Position numbers and translations under genes: made by a program. Under the pieces are notes generated by a model. It saw only the letters and a program-made list of their open reading frames with translations, did not search any database and had not been told where the DNA came from. This document shows positions 1 through 6,207 of a stretch of 6,454 bases of DNA, piece after piece. Positions within the stretch are counted from its first letter, which is position 1. The number at the start of each line of letters is the position of its first letter. Source of the stretch: Acidimicrobiia bacterium (GTDB lineage Bacteria; Actinomycetota; Acidimicrobiia; Spongiisociales; ZC4RG35); NCBI GenBank assembly GCA_025929005.1, contig JAICND010000090.1, positions 1 to 6,454 of the forward strand, in the 5' to 3' direction.

Positions 1-2
1 AT

Positions 3-959
3 TTGCCCGAAACGGCGATGACTCTGTCAGCAGCAGGTGCCGACGTCGAGCTCCTCCAGTCGGGCTTGAGCACGATCAGCGACGCTCTGACCGAAAGGTT
101 CGTCGACTTCAGCATCAGCGAGTTGGGACCCGCCCCAACGTCATTCTCCTGGTTGCAGCTAGGAAGCTTGGGCAGACGAGACCGAGCCATTACTGGTGAC
201 CAGGATCACGCGCTGATATACGCGGAGGGAACCTCCGGCGTGGACCCGTATTTCGCCGATTTGGCGGAGCGAGTCGTCGCCGGCCTTGAGGCGGCCGGGA
301 TCCCGAGATGCCCATCCAACGTGATGGCCACACATCCCGGGTTTCGTCAATCGATGGATGAGTGGCTCGATCGTCTTCAGGTGTGGATGGATGAGGCCGA
401 GCCGTCAGTCTTCTATTCCGAAATTGCCCTTGACTACCGGAAGGCCGCAGGAAGTCTCGACAAATTGGTGCCGGCCCTCGATCGAATAGCTCGATCTGCC
501 CGCTACAGCCTCCCCTTTCTCCGCCGATTGGCTCGCCTGGCTACCCATCAACACCCACCGCTCGGCTTCTTTGGGAGCATCGAGGTCGCGGATATCGGAG
601 GCGGCGCCAGCGTCTTCGACGTGAAAGCCACGGCTCTGCTTCCCATATGCGAATTAGCGCGCTTCTTCGCCCTTGAACAAGGCATCTCCACACCCAGTAC
701 TTACGAGAGACTCCGGCTGGTGGCTGCATCAGAGTCGGAGTGGAGGGAGTCGGCTGCGTCCCTTGATGAGGCTCACCGGGTTCTGCAGAACGTCAGGATT
801 CATCATCAGCTCCGACAGGTCTCCCAAGGGCTCTCCGTCGACAATCTGATCGTTCCGTTGGAGTTCGGATCCGAGACTGTCCACTCAATCAAAGAGAGCC
901 TTCACTCCATCCGTCGTGTGCAGGCCGGGGTGCAGAACTGGATCGACTGGACTCTCTGA
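3..959 (+). CDS. DUF294-type putative nucleotidyltransferase (GlnD-like), 5'-partial
   Basis: The reading frame is open to the left edge, so this is probably the C-terminal part of a longer protein. Family members often carry cyclic-nucleotide-binding and CBS domains before this region. The visible 318 residues show a helix leading into a nucleotidyltransferase core. The GSLGRRD motif is at residues 54-60 and the metal-binding DQD at 66-68, resembling the GS-x-GR...D-x-D signature of GlnD and other polymerase-beta-like transferases. A CPSNVMATHP-like segment lies at 103-112 and a DYR at 144-146. From about 168 to 310 the sequence fits the DUF294 C-terminal helical domain (DVKATALLPICELAR at 206-220, then YERLR). 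Known members are putative signal-transduction nucleotidyltransferases; the substrate is not known. The first codon (TTG at 3) or ATG at 18 could be starts if the gene is a short stand-alone form, but I see no convincing ribosome binding site. The family call is firm and the function is open. Confidence 0.8.
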   Translation: MPETAMTLSAAGADVELLQSGLSTISDALTERFVDFSISELGPAPTSFSWLQLGSLGRRDRAITGDQDHALIYAEGTSGVDPYFADLAERVVAGLEAAGIPRCPSNVMATHPGFRQSMDEWLDRLQVWMDEAEPSVFYSEIALDYRKAAGSLDKLVPALDRIARSARYSLPFLRRLARLATHQHPPLGFFGSIEVADIGGGASVFDVKATALLPICELARFFALEQGISTPSTYERLRLVAASESEWRESAASLDEAHRVLQNVRIHHQLRQVSQGLSVDNLIVPLEFGSETVHSIKESLHSIRRVQAGVQNWIDWTL

Positions 960-966
960 CAGTTCC

Positions 967-980
967 CGTCATCAGTGACG
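967..980 (+). other. Small hairpin just after the DUF294 gene
   Basis: CGTCA at 967-971 and TGACG at 976-980 are exact reverse complements around a four-base TCAG loop, 7 bases past the TGA stop. No T-tract follows, so it is not a classic intrinsic terminator. It could be an mRNA 3'-end stabiliser or chance. It is the only structure I see in the 56-base gap before the deacetylase gene. Confidence 0.25.
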
Positions 981-1024
981 AAAGCCCCTGGCCGCTGGCA
1001 ACTCGCCAACCCATAGTGTGGTTG

Positions 1025-1087
1025 ATGGTCACCACCAGAGTTCAAGTCGCACTGATTGCCGTGCTTGTGTTGAACCTCGCGTCTTGT
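1025..1087 (+). other. Lipoprotein signal peptide with lipobox LASC
   Basis: The encoded segment runs from the ATG through one early Arg and a hydrophobic core (VALIAVLVLNL) to L-A-S-C. This matches the L-[A/S/T]-[G/A/S]-C lipobox cleaved by signal peptidase II. The residue after the Cys is Gly. Confidence 0.8.
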
Positions 1088-1897
1088 GGCACCGACCCTA
1101 GTGACACGACGCTCGTACCGACCACCCAGACGATCCCAGCTCCGACGACGGCAACAACGACCGTCACGGTCACCACGACAACGGCGCCTCCGAGTACGAC
1201 GAGCGCGCCCAGCACGACAAGCACTCCCACCACGACCACCCCGGTGACGACGACAACTAGTCTGCCGAAAGCTGCGCAGGTGATCCGGCGGGGGCAAACG
1301 GGTCGTCCCGTGGTGGCCCTCACCTTCGACGGTGGCAGCGACACGGGTTACGCCAGCGAGATCCTCGACACACTCGGCAGCTACGGGGTGCAGGCTTCGT
1401 TTGGCCTCACAGGCCGGTGGGTCGAGATGAATCCCGAACTCACTGAGCGAATCGCTCGAGAGGGCCACGTAATCATCAACCACACCTACAGCCATCCATC
1501 TTTCACGGGATACAGCACAGGCAAGCAGCCCCTCGGTGAGGATCTGCGTTACCAGCAGGTGATGGAGGCGGAGATGGTCATCTCCTCGATCGCCGGCGTG
1601 TCACCCCGACCGCTCTTTCGACCGCCCTACGGAGACATCGACGACGATCTTCTCGCGCAGCTGGGAGCCTGGGGATACGAATGGCTGGTGATGTGGACCG
1701 TCGACTCACTCGGGTGGGACGGTCTCCCCGCCACCGACATCGTCGAGCGGTGCCTCGATAGGGTCGAGTCAGGGGCGATCTATCTGTTCCACGTCGGAGC
1801 GGCGTCGGCAGATCATGCCGCTCTGGCCGCGATCATCGAGGGCCTCCGTAATGGGGGTTGGGAATTCGTGACTGTTCCCGAGCTGATTGCAGCGTGA
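1025..1897 (+). CDS. Secreted lipoprotein polysaccharide deacetylase (NodB homology domain)
   Basis: Starting at ATG 1025, the protein (290 aa) begins with a hydrophobic signal sequence ending in the lipobox LASC (Cys at residue 21), so export and lipid anchoring are expected. About 54 residues of Thr/Pro/Ser-rich linker follow, then a NodB carbohydrate esterase family 4 domain to the end. Counting from ATG 1025, the motifs are TFDGG at 100-104, HTYSH at 153-157 (metal-binding histidines), RPPYG at 199-203, DSLGW at 227-231 and LFHVG at 254-258. Family members remove N- or O-acetyl groups from peptidoglycan or other surface polysaccharides, which is the likely role here. Motif 1 is unusual: canonical TFDDG has a second Asp that binds metal, and here it is Gly. 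An in-frame GTG at 1016 would add MWL, but the ATG gives a cleaner signal peptide. Neither start has a strong Shine-Dalgarno sequence. The gene ends 4 bases from the convergent etfA stop. Confidence 0.88.
   Translation: MVTTRVQVALIAVLVLNLASCGTDPSDTTLVPTTQTIPAPTTATTTVTVTTTTAPPSTTSAPSTTSTPTTTTPVTTTTSLPKAAQVIRRGQTGRPVVALTFDGGSDTGYASEILDTLGSYGVQASFGLTGRWVEMNPELTERIAREGHVIINHTYSHPSFTGYSTGKQPLGEDLRYQQVMEAEMVISSIAGVSPRPLFRPPYGDIDDDLLAQLGAWGYEWLVMWTVDSLGWDGLPATDIVERCLDRVESGAIYLFHVGAASADHAALAAIIEGLRNGGWEFVTVPELIAA
1106..1267 (+). repeat. Low-complexity Thr/Pro/Ser-rich linker coding tract
   Basis: About 54 codons, mostly ACN (Thr) mixed with Pro, Ser, Ala and Val, joining the lipid-anchored Cys to the deacetylase domain. 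At DNA level it is an irregular ACGAC/ACCAC repeat. Such linkers usually act as extended wall-spanning tethers and may be glycosylated. The irregular triplet repeat makes the length prone to change between strains. Confidence 0.8.
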
Positions 1898-1901
1898 ACT
1901 C

Positions 1902-2822
1902 TCACCCTGCCCGGCGTCGTCTCACTTCGGCAACGATGGCATCGAGGATCGGGTGGAGGTCGCCGATCACCGCGTAGTCAGCTTTGGTAACCATCGGGGC
2001 CTCGGCATCGTTATTGATGGCCAGCACATTCTTTGAGGCCATCATCCCCACCCAGTGTTGGATGGCGCCTGAGATGCCGCAGGCGATATAGAGATTGGGG
2101 GCGACGCGGGTCCCGGTCTGACCCACCTGGTCGGAGTGGGGCCGCCAGCCATTGTTGGTGACTACCCGAGAGCAGCCGACCGCGCCACCCAGCATCCCGG
2201 CCAGTTCTTCCAGGACGGCAAAGCCTTCGGGTGAGCCGACACCTCGGCCACCGCTCACCACCACCGGCGCGGTCGTCAGGGTGATGCCCTCCGAAAGGGT
2301 CACCCGCTCGAAGACCATGGTTCGGGCCAGTTCATCAGCCAGCTCGGGTGTGAAGACCGTGGCCGCACGGAAGGGGAAGTTGGCCGCCTCGATTACGTGG
2401 GGCGCCACCGTCGCCAGTTTCACGATTGCTGTCAGCGTCGCCTCTTCCAGCAGGCTTCCTCCCCAGCGGATTCTGGTCAAGTCCCAGGCATCGCCGGAGG
2501 GACGTACCTCGGTCACATTGGCGGCCAGTGGCAGATCCAGGAGGGCCGCTACGTGGGCCATCACCTCGTTGCCTCGCTCGGTCCCGCCTGCCAGGACAAC
2601 CCCCGGCATCTCGGCCCCGACCAGTTGCGCGAGCGACTCGGCAATGGCCTCGGGGGCGTAATCGGTCAATAGCGGATGCTGGATCTGCCAGCCACCCAAC
2701 GCGGTCTCGCCAACCGACACCACCTCAACTTCCCCGAGCCCACCGCCGAAGGTCAGGGCCTGCATTGAGGTCTCGGCTATTACCCCGTCGTCGTGTTCGA
2801 TGTAGACGAGTACTCGATTCAC
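1902..2822 (-). CDS. etfA: Electron transfer flavoprotein, alpha subunit
   Basis: At 306 aa this is the usual length for EtfA. The N-terminal ETF domain (about 1-150) begins NRVLVYIEH. The C-terminal FAD-binding domain is clear: SGGRGVG at 190-196, SR at 218-219, DQVGQTG at 231-237, GISGAIQH at 249-256 and INNDAEAP at 269-276. It pairs with EtfB to carry one or two electrons on FAD from a dehydrogenase to an ETF:quinone oxidoreductase, which is not in the window. The start is GTG at 2822, overlapping the etfB stop as GTGA, so translation is probably coupled. Two positions differ from the common consensus: TNNGW (222-226) where VDAGW/Y is usual, and INND where INKD is usual. The family assignment is very secure, and the role as acceptor for the dehydrogenase encoded first in the operon is a strong contextual inference. 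Confidence 0.95.
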   Translation of the reverse strand: MNRVLVYIEHDDGVIAETSMQALTFGGGLGEVEVVSVGETALGGWQIQHPLLTDYAPEAIAESLAQLVGAEMPGVVLAGGTERGNEVMAHVAALLDLPLAANVTEVRPSGDAWDLTRIRWGGSLLEEATLTAIVKLATVAPHVIEAANFPFRAATVFTPELADELARTMVFERVTLSEGITLTTAPVVVSGGRGVGSPEGFAVLEELAGMLGGAVGCSRVVTNNGWRPHSDQVGQTGTRVAPNLYIACGISGAIQHWVGMMASKNVLAINNDAEAPMVTKADYAVIGDLHPILDAIVAEVRRRRAG

Positions 2823-3583
2823 AGCAGTCCCAGTTCCTCGAAAAGGTCAACAACGGCTGGTGCGGCTTCGGGCCCGCGGCCCAAGATGGTGGTGGTGGTC
2901 TTTTGTTCGGCGGGAGTGAGCAACCGGTTCATCACCAACCCTCCGGGGTTAGCCGAGGCGGGCGCGCTGGCAACCTCGGCCTTCTTGGCCTTGAGACGGC
3001 CGGGGAGGGTTGGGTATCGGGGAAGGTTGATTCCCTCCTTGACGGCCACCATCGCCGGGAGGGGTAATCGATAGACCTCGACTGCCGATCCGGTCTCCCT
3101 CCGGGCAGAGACGAAGCCGTCTTCGATGGCCAGACCCTTGATGCCACCAACAATCGGTCGGCCCAGGGTGTGTGCCACCCGGACGCCGACCTGATACCCA
3201 CCCGAGTCGGCGGACTCGTTTCCGACGAGGATCAAGTCGAAAACTCCGTCGGCTGCTTCGGCCTCAGCGATGCGGGCGGCCAGGGCGGCGGCGGTCGCCT
3301 GCGGGTCCCAGTCGGAGCCATTGGTGACCAGCAGGGCAGCCTGATCAGCACCCACCGACACTGCATAGCGAAGCTGCTCCTCGGCCTCGGCCGGGCCAAG
3401 CGTCATCACCGTGACCGACCCGCCATGAATCTCTTTCAACCGGATCGCTTCTTCGACCGCACACTCCTCGTGAGGGCTGACGGTGAAAGAAAGATGGCGG
3501 GCATCGATCGCCTGGGCATCCTCGGTGAGGTTGATTCGGGCGCCGGGGGCCGGCACCCGTTTGACACAGACGAGAAGCCTCAC
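2819..3583 (-). CDS. etfB: Electron transfer flavoprotein, beta subunit
   Basis: At 254 aa this is a normal EtfB length. The start MRLLVCVKRVP matches the family's MKILVCVKQVP opening. SPHEECAVEEAIRLKE (36-51) corresponds to the conserved N-P-[YF]-D/E...A-[VL]-E-[EA]-A-[LI]-[RK]-L segment. The nucleotide loop is at 121-133 (GNESADSGGYQVG, with Asp126 and Gln131 of the D-x4-Q-x-G pattern). The beta-subunit signature INLPRYPTLPGRLKAKK is at 185-201. EtfB binds AMP in classical ETFs or a second FAD in bifurcating ones; the loop here does not match either consensus exactly. The GTG start at 3583 overlaps the upstream dehydrogenase stop by four bases (GTGA), and its own stop overlaps etfA the same way. 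It is the middle gene of the operon and works as a heterodimer with EtfA. Confidence 0.95.
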   Translation of the reverse strand: MRLLVCVKRVPAPGARINLTEDAQAIDARHLSFTVSPHEECAVEEAIRLKEIHGGSVTVMTLGPAEAEEQLRYAVSVGADQAALLVTNGSDWDPQATAAALAARIAEAEAADGVFDLILVGNESADSGGYQVGVRVAHTLGRPIVGGIKGLAIEDGFVSARRETGSAVEVYRLPLPAMVAVKEGINLPRYPTLPGRLKAKKAEVASAPASANPGGLVMNRLLTPAEQKTTTTILGRGPEAAPAVVDLFEELGLL

Positions 3584-6087
3584 GCTTTCATTCGCTCGTC
3601 TTTGGGATCGAAGAACGGAGTAGAGCCGACGACGGCCACCTTGACCGGATAGAGCTCGTTCATATACATGACCGCAAGGTCGGTGCCCTCGACCGCATGC
3701 TCAGGCGGTAGATATGACATCAGCAGGAACTTTCCTGTTGAGGGACCGGCACCCGCTGTCGTGACATAAGAAGGACGACCCTTGCGATCAACGATCCGAC
3801 TGCCCGAGGGTGTGGTGATCGGTTCTCGCCCGGTCGGGTACCGCTTGATGCCGTCACGAGGAGAGATATGGTCCTCAACGGTCAGAGTGCAGAGGGTGGC
3901 GGCCGGCTCTTCCTGCCGGGCCTTGAGGTAGGCGTCCTTGCCAATGAACTCAGCATCCTTCACCCGGGGCCGAGCCAGACCCGCCTCGACCGGGTTGTAC
4001 TCGCTTTCCAATTCGGCACCCATCAGCCGGTAACCCTTCTCGATCCTGCCGGTGGTTCCGTACACCCCGGCTCCCACCGGCACCACCCCAAAGGCCTGCC
4101 CGGCCTCCCAGAGGCGATCCCACATCGGCATCCCCTGCTCGGAGGGGACGTAGATCTCCCAGCCGAGGTCGCCTACATAAGAGATCCGAAAGAGCCGGGC
4201 ATTGATCGAACCGAAATCGACGGGCTGTGTCGAACCGTATGGAAACGCCTCGTTGGAGAGGTCATGGTCGGTGATCGACTGGACCAGGTCGCGAGCTTTT
4301 GGTCCCCACACTCCGATGGTGACAAAAGCCGAGGTGAGGTCCTCGAAGTGAACCGAGGCATCCTCGGGAAGGTGGGTTCTGAACCAATGTCTGTCGCGGG
4401 GCCCGTCGAAAGCTCCAGTGATCACTCGGAAGTGTTCGTCGTCCAGACGCATGATCGTCAGGTCGGCCTTGAAACCGCCGGACTCGGTCAGCAGTGGTGT
4501 GTACACCGACCTCCCAACCGCCACGTCGACGTTGTTGACCGTCATGCGCTGGAGGTAGTTGGCGGCGCCGGGGCCGGTGAAATCGAAGATGACGAAGGGC
4601 GAGAGATCGACCATTCCGACCCGCTCACGCATTGCCAGGTGTTCGGCGTTCTGGATCGGAGACCACCAGCGTCGGTCCCATTCGTGGGGTCGGTCTTCGA
4701 CGGCGTATTCGCCTACCAGCGGAGCGTTGGATTCGTACCAGTGCGGCCGTTCCCATCCACCCGCTTCGAAGTAGACCGCACCGAGAGCCTGTGTGCGGGC
4801 GTGAAAGGGAGACATCCGTTTGTTTCGCTCTGACGCCCACTGCTCACGGGGATGGACGATGCCATAGGTTTTGTTGAAGTGCTCGGCACAGCGCGCCCGG
4901 ACGTGGCGTTCGGTCCGCGCATATGGGTAGAAGCGGGCGATGTCGGACGCATGTGGATCCAGGTCGGGATACCCGTGGGTCATCCATTCCGCCACCGCCC
5001 GGCCGGTACCGGGACCTTCCTTGATCCAGATGGCCGCGGCCGACCAGAGGTTGCGCACCTCCACCGTCTCACCGATCAACGGCATCGCATCAGGGGTTAG
5101 CGAAAGGAGCCCGTTGACGGCGTACTTGATCTCGGCACCGCTGAGGATTTCGGGCATGAGCTCGAGAGCGTCCTCCAACTGGTCGTCGAAGTCGTCGGCG
5201 GTGAAGGGAAGCTCGGTAGGGGAGAGTCGGGCCTCGGCCAGCGAGGGGATTTCGTCGGGACTGTGGAAGATCGGCCGGTGGGCGTAGGAACCGACCTCCA
5301 TCGACCCGGCCGTCTGGCGTTCATACATGTACGTGTCCATATCGCGGACGATGGGGAAAGCCAGCTCCTTGCCCGACTCCTGGAGAATCGGGATCGGTCC
5401 GACGTCGATCATCTGGTGGACCGCCGGTGTGAGGGGGATAGTCGCCCCCGCCATCCGGGCGATGCGGGGGCTCCACACCCCGCAAGCGATCACTATGAAT
5501 TCGGCCTCGATCCGGCCCCGGTCGGTAACCACTGCCTTGACCCGACCGCGGTGAGTCTCGATGCCCAGGATCTCGGTGTTGGCGAAGGTCTGCAGTGCCC
5601 CCAAGCCCTGGGCCCGCTCCCGGAAGATCGTCCCGGCTCGAAGCGAGTCCACGGCCGACACCGTCGGGTAGTAGGCGCCGCCCAGGAGGATCTGCTCGTT
5701 TATAAAAGGCACAAGTTCCTTGATCTCAGCCGGGCTCACCAGGTGGGCTTCCATGTCCCAGTTCTTGGCCGAGCTCATCCGGCGGCGTAGTTCCTCCATG
5801 CGTTCGGGAGTACGTGCCACCTCAATGCCCCCGCAGGTGACGTTGACGCCCATGTCCTCGTACTGGCGTTGGCTGTCGAGGGTCAGCATCGCCATTTCCT
5901 TGTTGTGATCAACCGGGAAGATGAAATTGGAGGCATGTCCGGTGGACCCGCCCGGGTTGGGGAGGGGCCCCTTGTCGATCTGGACGATCTCGCGCCACCC
6001 CAAATCTGCCAGGTGCCCGACGACCGAATTACCGACGATCCCGGCGCCGATCACTACGACCCGGGCATTGGCGGGCAGATCACTCAC
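3580..6087 (-). CDS. Dimethylglycine/sarcosine dehydrogenase-like FAD protein with GcvT-type folate module
   Basis: The 835-aa product has the layout of dimethylglycine and sarcosine dehydrogenases. A DAO-type FAD oxidoreductase spans about 8-367, a short FAO_M-like linker about 370-427, a GcvT aminomethyltransferase fold about 428-705, and a GcvT C-terminal barrel about 725-820. The dinucleotide-binding GAGIVG is at 14-19. GSTGHASN at 47-54 places His51 where mammalian DMGDH has the His covalently linked to FAD (GSTWHAAG). In the folate module, GGFKAD (537-542) keeps the Asp used by GcvT-like enzymes. YVGDLGWEIYVP (637-648) and RIEKGYRLMGAEL (681-693) are also typical. The predicted reaction is oxidative N-demethylation of a methylated glycine in the cytoplasm, with the C1 unit trapped as methylene-tetrahydrofolate. 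The following etfB and etfA suggest ETF, not oxygen, as acceptor. The GTG start is supported by a good ribosome binding site. Exact substrate (dimethylglycine, sarcosine or another N-methyl amine) is not determinable. Confidence 0.9.
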   Translation of the reverse strand: MSDLPANARVVVIGAGIVGNSVVGHLADLGWREIVQIDKGPLPNPGGSTGHASNFIFPVDHNKEMAMLTLDSQRQYEDMGVNVTCGGIEVARTPERMEELRRRMSSAKNWDMEAHLVSPAEIKELVPFINEQILLGGAYYPTVSAVDSLRAGTIFRERAQGLGALQTFANTEILGIETHRGRVKAVVTDRGRIEAEFIVIACGVWSPRIARMAGATIPLTPAVHQMIDVGPIPILQESGKELAFPIVRDMDTYMYERQTAGSMEVGSYAHRPIFHSPDEIPSLAEARLSPTELPFTADDFDDQLEDALELMPEILSGAEIKYAVNGLLSLTPDAMPLIGETVEVRNLWSAAAIWIKEGPGTGRAVAEWMTHGYPDLDPHASDIARFYPYARTERHVRARCAEHFNKTYGIVHPREQWASERNKRMSPFHARTQALGAVYFEAGGWERPHWYESNAPLVGEYAVEDRPHEWDRRWWSPIQNAEHLAMRERVGMVDLSPFVIFDFTGPGAANYLQRMTVNNVDVAVGRSVYTPLLTESGGFKADLTIMRLDDEHFRVITGAFDGPRDRHWFRTHLPEDASVHFEDLTSAFVTIGVWGPKARDLVQSITDHDLSNEAFPYGSTQPVDFGSINARLFRISYVGDLGWEIYVPSEQGMPMWDRLWEAGQAFGVVPVGAGVYGTTGRIEKGYRLMGAELESEYNPVEAGLARPRVKDAEFIGKDAYLKARQEEPAATLCTLTVEDHISPRDGIKRYPTGREPITTPSGSRIVDRKGRPSYVTTAGAGPSTGKFLLMSYLPPEHAVEGTDLAVMYMNELYPVKVAVVGSTPFFDPKDERMKA

Positions 6088-6094
6088 AGGCGAT

Positions 6095-6101
6095 TCCTCT
6101 C
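6095..6101 (-). promoter_or_regulatory. Ribosome binding site of the dehydrogenase gene
   Basis: On the minus strand this reads GAGAGGA, 7 bases before the GTG at 6087. It fixes that GTG as the start of the operon's first gene. Confidence 0.7.
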
Positions 6102-6152
6102 ACTGAAACCTGCATCTTGGCCTCTCATAGACAGTCTTGCCCCCCTCAACTA

Positions 6153-6164
6153 ATGTTCCAACAT
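6153..6164. promoter_or_regulatory. 12-base near-perfect palindrome, candidate operator
   Basis: ATGTT-CC-AACAT has exactly complementary 5-base arms around a CC centre. It overlaps the candidate -10 area of the corrinoid protein gene, so a bound repressor could block both divergent promoters. Its form (GT...AC half-sites) would suit a GntR-like or other small dimeric regulator, but the regulator is not in the window and the family is a guess. Confidence 0.4.
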
Positions 6165-6190
6165 ATAGCACAAACCCACATCGTGGAACA
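6154..6190. repeat. 7-base inverted repeat TGTTCCA / TGGAACA
   Basis: TGTTCCA at 6154-6160 and TGGAACA at 6184-6190 are exact reverse complements separated by 23 bases. The arm centres are 30 bases apart, close to three DNA helical turns, so two bound dimers would lie on the same face. The right arm is itself part of a second small dyad, GGAA-CAC-TTCC (6185-6195), just before the corrinoid gene's ribosome binding site. Confidence 0.45.
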
Positions 6191-6197
6191 CTTCCCT

Positions 6198-6201
6198 GGA
6201 G
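6198..6201 (+). promoter_or_regulatory. Ribosome binding site of the corrinoid protein gene
   Basis: GGAG lies 6 bases before the ATG at 6208. This supports that start for a gene that is cut by the window end. Confidence 0.65.
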
Positions 6202-6207
6202 CACGAA

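Larger units (their letters stand above)
6088..6207. promoter_or_regulatory. Divergent intergenic region, dehydrogenase operon / corrinoid protein gene
   Basis: This 120-base gap must hold the promoters for both divergent transcripts. It is more AT-rich in its middle (about 6150-6183) than its surroundings. A weak -10-like TATAGC lies at 6164-6169 for the plus-strand gene, with TTGCCC at 6137-6142 as a poorly spaced (21 bases) -35 candidate. I could not pick a convincing minus-strand promoter. Inverted repeats (listed separately) overlap the probable promoter area, suggesting control by a dimeric regulator. The region is too short for a cobalamin riboswitch, and I see no glycine riboswitch. 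Confidence 0.6.

Noticed and set aside
1011..1018. CATAGTG as a -10 element giving a leaderless deacetylase mRNA
   Set aside because: No matching -35 element at proper spacing, and a weak hexamer alone is not enough to call a promoter.
1106..1267. ACGAC/ACCAC repeats as a possible CRISPR-like or regulatory array
   Set aside because: The repeats are irregular, in codon phase and encode a Thr/Pro linker. There are no spacers.
1042..1344. 100-codon minus-strand frame rich in Val that could look like a membrane segment
   Set aside because: The Val runs are just the complement of the ACN-rich Thr linker codons.
902..1495. 197-codon minus-strand frame over the deacetylase start
   Set aside because: Its translation is Arg-rich and low complexity, produced by reading the Thr linker and NodB domain backwards. 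The plus-strand gene has clear motifs.
2426..3067. 213-codon plus-strand frame spanning the etfB/etfA junction
   Set aside because: It is antisense to two secure ETF genes, Pro/Arg-rich and without recognisable motifs.
3868..4833. 321-codon plus-strand open frame opposite the dehydrogenase gene
   Set aside because: It lies fully antisense to a well-conserved coding region, its translation resembles no family I know, and long antisense frames are common in GC-rich genes.
5263..5790. 175-codon plus-strand frame inside the dehydrogenase
   Set aside because: It is antisense to the conserved FAD domain, with no motif and no ribosome binding site that I can see.
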